Shown here: piece after piece, positions 1 through 3,945 of the stretch
Layout: each line of letters begins with the position of its first letter
Numbering within the stretch: the stretch's first letter is position 1
Source: Nitrospirota bacterium
Lineage (GTDB): Bacteria; Nitrospirota; UBA9217
Direction of reading: 5' to 3'
DNA length: 5,656 nucleotides
Assembly (NCBI GenBank): GCA_021788515.1
Contig: JAJYKN010000119.1
Coordinates: forward strand, 1-5,656
Program-made: the position numbers and the translations under genes
The notes under the pieces: model-generated
Seen by the model: only the letters and a program-made list of their open reading frames with translations
Database searches by the model: none
What the model was told of the DNA's origin: nothing

Positions 1-57
1 GGACTCGTAACCTCGCGTAATGGCAGTGCGGGAAGTGTCCAGATGATTGTGAAATGA
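1..57 (+). CDS. Possible C-terminal end of an upstream gene (partial, unrecognised)
   Basis: This is the only forward frame open at the left edge. It reads 18 codons (ending GSVQMIVK) to a TGA at 55-57. A short hairpin (ACCCT 57-61 with AGGGT 73-77) follows at once but has no T-run, so it is a poor terminator. The tail loosely recalls the glycine- and valine-rich ends of FimT/GspH-like minor pilins, but 18 residues cannot establish that. The minus strand is also open here, so this may not be coding. Confidence 0.2.
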   Translation, partial: GLVTSRNGSAGSVQMIVK

Positions 58-195
58 CCCTGTCTGGTACAAAGGGTTCGGGCATTCATGAAACGTATTT
101 TTCGCTTTTTGCTGTATCAACGCATATGAAAATTATCGGTGTAAATCTTTGAAATCATGCTTACGACTAAAAAGTGTAGATCATTTATTTCCAAA

Positions 196-224
196 TTGAC
201 AATGACTAACTTGTAAGTTAATAC
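196..224 (+). promoter_or_regulatory. Candidate promoter with a perfect dyad in its spacer
   Basis: A perfect -35 hexamer TTGACA (196-201) is followed after 17 nt by a weak -10, TAATAC (219-224). An alternative -10, TACTAT (222-227), would give a 20-nt spacer. The spacer holds a perfect inverted repeat, TAACTT-GT-AAGTTA (207-220), which reaches into the first -10. Such a position is typical of an operator for a dimeric repressor; with the 20-nt spacing it could instead suit a MerR-type activator. Nothing coding follows on the plus strand for over 480 nt. The likely product is a short RNA crossing the tRNA-Thr fragment, or the promoter is a leftover from a lost gene. Confidence 0.4.
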
Positions 225-273
225 TATATCCAATAAGGTATTGACAATAGAGCACAATCTGGCTGCGCTAATA

Positions 274-319
274 ATTCGTAATCAGCAGGTCGTCCGTTCA
301 ACCCGGATCGCCGGCTCCA
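274..319 (+). repeat. 3' half of a tRNA-Thr(CGT) gene; candidate attachment site (attR-like)
   Basis: The 46 nt fold exactly as the 3' half of a tRNA. They comprise an anticodon loop TTCGTAA (275-281, anticodon CGT), the 3' strand of the anticodon stem TCAGC, a variable loop AGGTC, a T-stem GTCCG/CGGAT around the T-loop TTCAACC (297-303), an acceptor strand CGCCGGC (309-315), discriminator T316 and an encoded CCA (317-319). The 5' half is missing: no GCCGGCG acceptor or D-arm lies upstream, and the five bases before the loop do not pair with TCAGC. Tyrosine recombinases often use exactly this half of a tRNA gene; phage P22 uses the 3' half of the thrW tRNA-Thr(CGT). The orientation implies that the inserted DNA lies to the left and resident chromosome to the right. 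A plain tRNA pseudogene is the alternative. Confidence 0.75.
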
Positions 320-328
320 CTTTCCCCA

Positions 329-346
329 CCTAAAAATAGGGTTTTT
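329..346 (+). terminator. Weak terminator-like hairpin after the tRNA-Thr fragment
   Basis: CCTA (329-332) and TAGG (337-340) form a 4-bp stem around AAAA, followed by G and five T. The stem is short, so termination would be weak. Its place nine bases after the encoded CCA is where a tRNA gene terminator would sit, which suggests it travelled with the original tRNA locus. Confidence 0.35.
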
Positions 347-473
347 CTGCAATTCCTCATTTTTGTGAAAAATAGCTCGTGACTGCTTGCGGCCATATTT
401 TTTAGCTTGCCTCGCATTGACCAGAGCAGCACGCTTTGCTTTTGTTGCTTGTTATAAAATATTCTTGTCAATT

Positions 474-556
474 GCCGTCACCTGATCGGCTTTTGCCCGG
501 AATATGTCCATTCGTCATCAGCAGGCCGTCAGTTCTAATCGTGATCGACGGCGCCA
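474..556 (+). pseudogene. Decayed tRNA-Thr-like copy (second copy of the 274-319 repeat)
   Basis: Positions 510-556 match 274-319 at 38 of 46 positions with one inserted base, starting with ATTCGT and ending with CCA, so the two are related by descent. The anticodon loop reads TTCGTCA. The T-arm is damaged: the stem is no longer five clean pairs and the loop is TTCTAAT with an extra T nearby. Upstream, GCCGTC (474-479) pairs perfectly with GACGGC (547-552), where the acceptor stem would be, so a whole 83-nt tRNA pseudogene is possible. No normal D-arm is visible and the anticodon stem is mostly unpaired, so it is not a working tRNA. The 3' repeat is secure; the full-length reading is tentative. 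Confidence 0.6.
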
Positions 557-637
557 CGCTGTCTGTTTGTCCCTCCGCTCTCTTCTCTCGCCTCACCTCA
601 CCAAGAACAAAAACAAATGGTAACAAAAAGAAAAAGG

Positions 638-666
638 TTGACAATACAAATAAACATGTTTAATAT
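638..666 (+). promoter_or_regulatory. Sigma70-type promoter of the pgsA operon
   Basis: TTGACA (638-643), a 17-nt spacer and TAATAT (661-666) make a near-consensus housekeeping promoter. The A-rich run just upstream (about 603-637) could act as an UP element. Transcription should start near 672-674. That excludes the in-frame TTG at 670 as the pgsA start and leaves a leader of roughly 42 nt. A perfect 12-bp palindrome, TAAACATGTTTA (651-662), covers the end of the spacer and the first -10 bases and could be an operator. Confidence 0.8.
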
Positions 667-691
667 CTTTTGTCAGGTAATGTGAAACAAC

Positions 692-719
692 GGGGTGCCG
701 ATGAAGGGGTGCCGATGAA
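692..719 (+). repeat. 14-bp perfect tandem duplication spanning the pgsA RBS and start
   Basis: GGGGTGCCGATGAA occurs twice head to tail (692-705 and 706-719), so there are two ATG codons, at 701 and 715. The second copy's ATG, preceded by GAAGGGG (703-709), is the pgsA start. The first opens a five-codon frame (Met-Lys-Gly-Cys-Arg) whose TGA (716-718) overlaps the pgsA ATG as ATGA. This arrangement could couple leader translation to pgsA translation. Confidence 0.8.
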
Positions 720-1251
720 CCTTCCGAATTATATTACGCTTACCCGCATCATCCTGATTCCTTTTTTCATCAATTTGATGATCTACGGTTATTACGGAGC
801 CGCCCTGATTGTTTTTGTCGTTGCCTGCGTGACCGACGCCCTTGACGGCATGATCGCGCGACTTACCAAATCGCAGACTGAACTGGGAGCGTTCCTCGAC
901 CCGATGGCCGACAAACTGCTGATCGTTTCGGCTTTTTTGACGCTCGTGCTCCTGCGGATGCTGCCGGTCTGGCTTGTGATCATCGTCGTGAGCCGGGACG
1001 TCATTCTCGTGCTCGGGAGCGTTGCGATCTATTTTATCGGACGGGATTTCAAAGCGCGGCCGTCCTTTATCGGAAAAGCGACCACGGTGCTGCAGCTGGT
1101 CGTGGTGACGCTTGCCCTGGCTCTGAACAATGAGGGAACGACCGGGGGATTCATCCCTGTTTTACACTGGACGACGGCGGTCTTCACGATCGCCTCGGGC
1201 GTTCAATATGTGGTTCGCGGCATAAAAATCGCGGGGAATGACGTGCAGTGA
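715..1251 (+). CDS. pgsA: CDP-diacylglycerol--glycerol-3-phosphate 3-phosphatidyltransferase
   Basis: This enzyme is an integral inner-membrane protein that makes phosphatidylglycerol phosphate from CDP-diacylglycerol and glycerol-3-phosphate, the committed step to phosphatidylglycerol and cardiolipin. The 178-residue product begins MNLPNYITLTR, the usual PgsA opening. It carries the full CDP-alcohol phosphotransferase signature: D41, D44, G45, A48, R49, G58, D62 and D66 in the correct spacing, with the four Asp expected to bind metal and catalyse. About six hydrophobic segments and the SRD (93-95) and GKATT (120-124) motifs also fit. The ATG at 715 is chosen because GAAGGGG lies five bases upstream and because the in-frame TTG at 670 precedes the predicted transcription start. 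It is the first gene of a four-gene operon. Another CDP-alcohol transferase substrate (a type I cardiolipin synthase, for example) is less likely. Confidence 0.9.
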   Translation: MNLPNYITLTRIILIPFFINLMIYGYYGAALIVFVVACVTDALDGMIARLTKSQTELGAFLDPMADKLLIVSAFLTLVLLRMLPVWLVIIVVSRDVILVLGSVAIYFIGRDFKARPSFIGKATTVLQLVVVTLALALNNEGTTGGFIPVLHWTTAVFTIASGVQYVVRGIKIAGNDVQ

Positions 1252-1273
1252 TTAACTATCCGGGAGGCAGTCT

Positions 1274-1708
1274 ATGAAAATATCCGATATGATCAGGCAG
1301 GCGCTGGAGAAAAAAGGGTTTAAAAACCTTAAGGATGCGTCCAAGGTTCTCGGGATCAGCCCGGAGCTGCTGCGCGTCACGATCAATAAGGGGCATATCC
1401 CCAAAGACACGACCCTCATGATGATTGCGGGCAAGCTGAATCTCGACAAGTCGGTCCTCATTCTTTCGGCGCACCAGGAAAAGGTCCCCGCTGAGGTAAA
1501 AGGTTTTTTTCTCTCGCCCTCGCAGGCCAAGTTCCGGCGGGGAAAGCGCAAATATCCGCTTTCCGAGGAACAGATCAATTATCTTGAGAAAATTCTGAGC
1601 GTGGACGAGATCATGATGCTGCGAAAATTCCGGCAGGTGTCCGATGAAGCACGGACCCAGATAGGCGGATACGTGGATTTTATGTTTGCTTCCAAGAGGA
1701 GTGCGTGA
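1274..1708 (+). CDS. Small helix-turn-helix (XRE-like) DNA-binding protein
   Basis: The 144-residue protein has an N-terminal helical DNA-binding fold. A helix at 3-13 is followed by a helix-turn-helix of the XRE/Cro type: the segment around LKDASKVLGISPELLRVTINKG (19-40) has the A-x3-G turn pattern, and a further helix follows at 46-56. A strongly basic patch (KFRRGKRK, 86-93) and a helical C-terminal region (97-138) follow; I do not recognise this C-terminal part. GGGAGG seven to twelve bases upstream supports the ATG. The gene lies 22 nt after pgsA and its TGA directly abuts the next start codon, so it is an operon member. A role in regulating the operon or a distant target is inference. 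There is no sensor domain and no membrane segment. Confidence 0.75.
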   Translation: MKISDMIRQALEKKGFKNLKDASKVLGISPELLRVTINKGHIPKDTTLMMIAGKLNLDKSVLILSAHQEKVPAEVKGFFLSPSQAKFRRGKRKYPLSEEQINYLEKILSVDEIMMLRKFRQVSDEARTQIGGYVDFMFASKRSA

Positions 1709-3004
1709 TTGCTAGAGATTCTTTCGGTCCTTCCGGGAAGTATTGCCGCGCAGTCGGGGTTCAAGCAGGGCGACCGGATCGTTTCCATAAACGGAGAAGA
1801 TGTCTGCGACGACATAGACTATAAATTTTTCGTTGCCGACGAGCACATCGTCGTCAAACTGAGGACCAAACAGGGCAGGCTCAGGACCTATGCCATAGAT
1901 AAGGCCCCCGACGATACGCTCGGCGTCGAATTCTCTCCGATCAACATCAAACGATGCAGGAATAAGTGCATTTTTTGTTTTGTCGACCAGATGCCCGTGG
2001 GCTGCCGAAAAAGCCTGTACATAAAAGATGACGACTTCCGGGCGTCGTTTCTGCACGGCAATTACATCACGCTGGGGTCCCTGAGCGAAGCCGATTGGGA
2101 CCGGATATTCAAGCAGCGCCTCTCGCCTCTCTACATTTCAGTCCACACCACCGATCCGATGCTCCGCTCCTTCATTCTGGGGAACAGCAAAGCTCCGGAT
2201 ATCATGACGAGCATGAGGCGGCTGGCAGCGGCTGGGATCAGGATGCACACCCAGATCGTTTTATGCCCCGGTGTCAATGACGGACACTATCTGGAACGAA
2301 CGCTCGATGATTTGTCCGGTCTTTTCCCGGCTGTCGCTTCCGTTGCTGTCGTGCCCGTCGGCATTACGTCCCACAGGAAAGAGCTGTATCCTCTGAGAAA
2401 ATTTACAGCACGCGAGGCCCGTGCCGTACTTGCCATGACCGTTCAGTTCGGGAAAGCATGCAAAAAGCAGTTCGGTTCGCGTTTTGTGTACGCTTCCGAC
2501 GAATTTTATATCCAGGCGGGAGAGGTGTTTCCTTCAGCTTCTTTTTATGAAGATTTTCCACAGATTGAAAACGGCGTAGGCATGGTGACGACGTTTCTCC
2601 GCGAGGTGTCCCGTACCACGGCGCCTGCGCGTGTTCAGCCCGTAAAAATAACGATCGCGACCGGGGTGTCGTTCAGCAAGGTCTTGAAAGACATCATGCC
2701 GCGGCTCAGGAAAATCCGGGGTGCGGACATAAACCTGGTCACGGTGAAAAACGTTTTTTTCGGCCCCTTGGTGACGGTTGCGGGCCTGCTGACCGGGAGC
2801 GACCTTGTGAAGGCGTTGAAGCACCGGCCCCTGGGAGATCGCCTGCTTATTCCCGCAACCATGCTGAAAGAAGGGGAAGATGTGTTTCTTGATGATATGA
2901 CGCTTTCGCAGCTTGAGGAACGACTGAACATTGCGATTACGCCGGTGGCCGGTTTTCGGGAACTGATGGATGTTGTGAGGGGCAAGGGGAGGGCCGGACG
3001 ATGA
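1709..3004 (+). CDS. DUF512 protein: PDZ domain plus radical-SAM-like core
   Basis: The 431-residue protein belongs to the DUF512 family of putative radical SAM enzymes, whose reaction is unknown to me. A PDZ-like domain (about 1-65, with GDRIVSINGE at 21-30) comes first. Next is a radical SAM region with the iron-sulfur motif C83-x3-C87-x2-C90. The family hallmarks follow: FVDQMP (91-96), SLYIKDDDFRASFLHGNYITL (102-122), SDEFYIQAGEVFP (263-275) and ENGVGM (287-292). A C-terminal DUF512 domain covers about 280-425. The start is TTG at 1709, directly after the preceding TGA; AAGAGGAG (1694-1701) provides the ribosome site and no upstream ATG is available in frame. The length is normal for the family. 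The protein is cytoplasmic by appearance. The gene ends in an ATGA overlap with aroE. Confidence 0.88.
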   Translation: MLEILSVLPGSIAAQSGFKQGDRIVSINGEDVCDDIDYKFFVADEHIVVKLRTKQGRLRTYAIDKAPDDTLGVEFSPINIKRCRNKCIFCFVDQMPVGCRKSLYIKDDDFRASFLHGNYITLGSLSEADWDRIFKQRLSPLYISVHTTDPMLRSFILGNSKAPDIMTSMRRLAAAGIRMHTQIVLCPGVNDGHYLERTLDDLSGLFPAVASVAVVPVGITSHRKELYPLRKFTAREARAVLAMTVQFGKACKKQFGSRFVYASDEFYIQAGEVFPSASFYEDFPQIENGVGMVTTFLREVSRTTAPARVQPVKITIATGVSFSKVLKDIMPRLRKIRGADINLVTVKNVFFGPLVTVAGLLTGSDLVKALKHRPLGDRLLIPATMLKEGEDVFLDDMTLSQLEERLNIAITPVAGFRELMDVVRGKGRAGR

Positions 3005-3870
3005 TCTCGGGCAAAACACGGTTGTATGGAATTTTCGGGTATCCTGTTGAGCACACCTTCTCGCCGGGAATGCATAACGCCGCTTTTCAGAAATTGCGCA
3101 TGGATGCATGCTACGTTCCCTTTGGCGTGAGGCCTGATGACCTTGGCGAGGCGGCAAAAGCGCTCATCCCGCTCGGCTTGTGCGGGCTCAACGTCACCGT
3201 ACCGCACAAGGAAAAGATTATTGCCTACCTGGACGAGCTTTCGGAAGAGGCCCGGCTGATCGGGGCGGTCAATACGATTGAGATGAAGGACGGGAAACTG
3301 ATCGGCCATAACACCGACGGCCGGGGCTTTCTGCGGTCGCTCCGCGACAATGCCGGGTTCAACCCGAAAGGAAAGAAGATCCTGATCATCGGATCGGGCG
3401 GCGCGGCGCGGGCCGTGGGGTTCAGCCTTGCGCTGGCAGGCGCAAAAAAAATCATGTTGAGCGATCTTGATGCAAAGAAGGCCGACAAGTTAGCGACTGA
3501 CATCCGCGAAAAAACCGGAAGGGATGTGGAATCCATTGATGGCGCGTCCCTTGCTGCATATTCGGCAAAGGCCGACTGCCTGATCAATGCCACGCCGCTT
3601 GGATTGAAGAAGACGGACCCGCTGCCCCTTGCAGCAGACCACATCAGAAAGAACCACCTGGTGTGCGATCTGGTCTACAATCCCGTTGAAACCGGATTTT
3701 TGAAAGCGGCAAAAGCACGGGGAGCCAAGAGACTTCCGGGGATCGGGATGCTGCTGTATCAAGGTGTTATTGCCTTCGAGATTTGGACCAACAAAAAGGC
3801 GCCGATAGCAATAATGAAAAATGCGCTATCCCGGCAGATTGCCGCCCTGCGCAGCAATCTCGGAAAATAG
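3001..3870 (+). CDS. aroE: Shikimate dehydrogenase
   Basis: This is the cytoplasmic enzyme of the shikimate pathway that reduces 3-dehydroshikimate to shikimate. The 289-residue length is typical. The substrate site is visible as HTFSP (18-22), NVTVPHKE with catalytic K70 (64-71), N91 and the NTDG motif with D106 (104-107). The nucleotide fold has GSGGAARAV (131-139), then INATPLG (195-201), and GMLLYQ (249-254) closes the active site. The usual NADP-contacting N-R-T segment after the second strand is replaced by S154-D155-L156-D157, which favours NAD or mixed cofactor use. The start codon overlaps the DUF512 stop (ATGA), with AGGGGAGGG upstream, so coupling is likely. A quinate/shikimate dehydrogenase activity is possible. 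Confidence 0.93.
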   Translation: MISGKTRLYGIFGYPVEHTFSPGMHNAAFQKLRMDACYVPFGVRPDDLGEAAKALIPLGLCGLNVTVPHKEKIIAYLDELSEEARLIGAVNTIEMKDGKLIGHNTDGRGFLRSLRDNAGFNPKGKKILIIGSGGAARAVGFSLALAGAKKIMLSDLDAKKADKLATDIREKTGRDVESIDGASLAAYSAKADCLINATPLGLKKTDPLPLAADHIRKNHLVCDLVYNPVETGFLKAAKARGAKRLPGIGMLLYQGVIAFEIWTNKKAPIAIMKNALSRQIAALRSNLGK

Positions 3871-3881
3871 GCCGACTCATC

Positions 3882-3910
3882 TTGACATACTTGGCGCATT
3901 AAAGTAATAT
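3882..3910 (+). promoter_or_regulatory. Sigma70-type promoter of pilB
   Basis: TTGACA (3882-3887), a 17-nt spacer and TAATAT (3905-3910) match the pgsA promoter hexamers exactly. Transcription should begin near 3917, leaving about 30 nt of leader. An imperfect dyad, AAGTA-ATATTG-TACTT (3902-3917), surrounds the -10 and might bind a regulator. No terminator is visible between aroE and this promoter, so some read-through from the upstream operon is likely. Confidence 0.8.
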
Positions 3911-3934
3911 TGTACTTGATTTTCTTTCCAAATT

Positions 3935-3940
3935 AAGGAG
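3935..3940 (+). promoter_or_regulatory. Ribosome binding site of pilB
   Basis: AAGGAG lies five bases before the ATG at 3946. It selects that start over the in-frame ATG at 3952. Confidence 0.8.
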
Positions 3941-3945
3941 TTTCT

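Larger units (their letters stand above)
58..637. other. Long non-coding stretch left of the pgsA operon
   Basis: No reading frame in this stretch has both a ribosome binding site and recognisable protein sequence. The 75-codon frame at 436-663 starts at TTG, runs through the tRNA-like repeat and ends inside the pgsA promoter, so it is not credible. What can be seen is a promoter-like site with a dyad (196-224), a tRNA-Thr 3' half (274-319), a weak terminator-like hairpin (329-346), a perfect ATTTTT-GTG-AAAAAT hairpin (359-373), a second decayed tRNA-Thr copy (474-556), and an A-rich tract (about 603-637) just upstream of the pgsA promoter. The left part is AT-rich compared with the genes to the right, which fits a mobile-element end or degraded intergenic DNA. 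Confidence 0.7.

Noticed and set aside
10..30. Third copy of the tRNA-Thr repeat (CGTAATGGCAG)
   Set aside because: Only about ten bases resemble the repeat and the T-arm and acceptor parts are absent.
1..132. Minus-strand frame open to the left edge
   Set aside because: About 44 codons are open, but there is no good start or ribosome site and the sequence is unfamiliar, so it cannot be supported over the plus-strand frame.
157..216. 19-codon ORF starting at ATG 157
   Set aside because: It has no ribosome site and its end overlaps the promoter-like dyad; nothing in the peptide is recognisable.
290..320. 3' end of a tmRNA (ssrA), because of GGCTCCAC
   Set aside because: The T-loop fixes the acceptor strand as CGCCGGC with T as discriminator then CCA; the loop upstream is a standard CGT anticodon loop, and no tag ORF or 5' acceptor is present.
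436..663. 75-codon plus-strand ORF left of pgsA
   Set aside because: It begins with TTG without a ribosome site, crosses the tRNA-like repeat, ends in the pgsA promoter, and its low-complexity tail looks like translated A-rich DNA.
670..714. TTG at 670 as the start of pgsA
   Set aside because: It lies just upstream of the transcription start predicted from the -10 at 661-666 and adds 15 residues not typical of PgsA; ATG 715 has an RBS and the usual PgsA N-terminus.
2534..3309. Overlapping minus-strand ORFs of 207 and 224 codons across DUF512/aroE
   Set aside because: They lie antisense to two well-supported conserved genes and have no recognisable motifs.
3890..3906. Sigma54 promoter (TTGGC) for pilB
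   Set aside because: The -12 GC is missing at the required spacing, while a consensus sigma70 promoter covers the same site.
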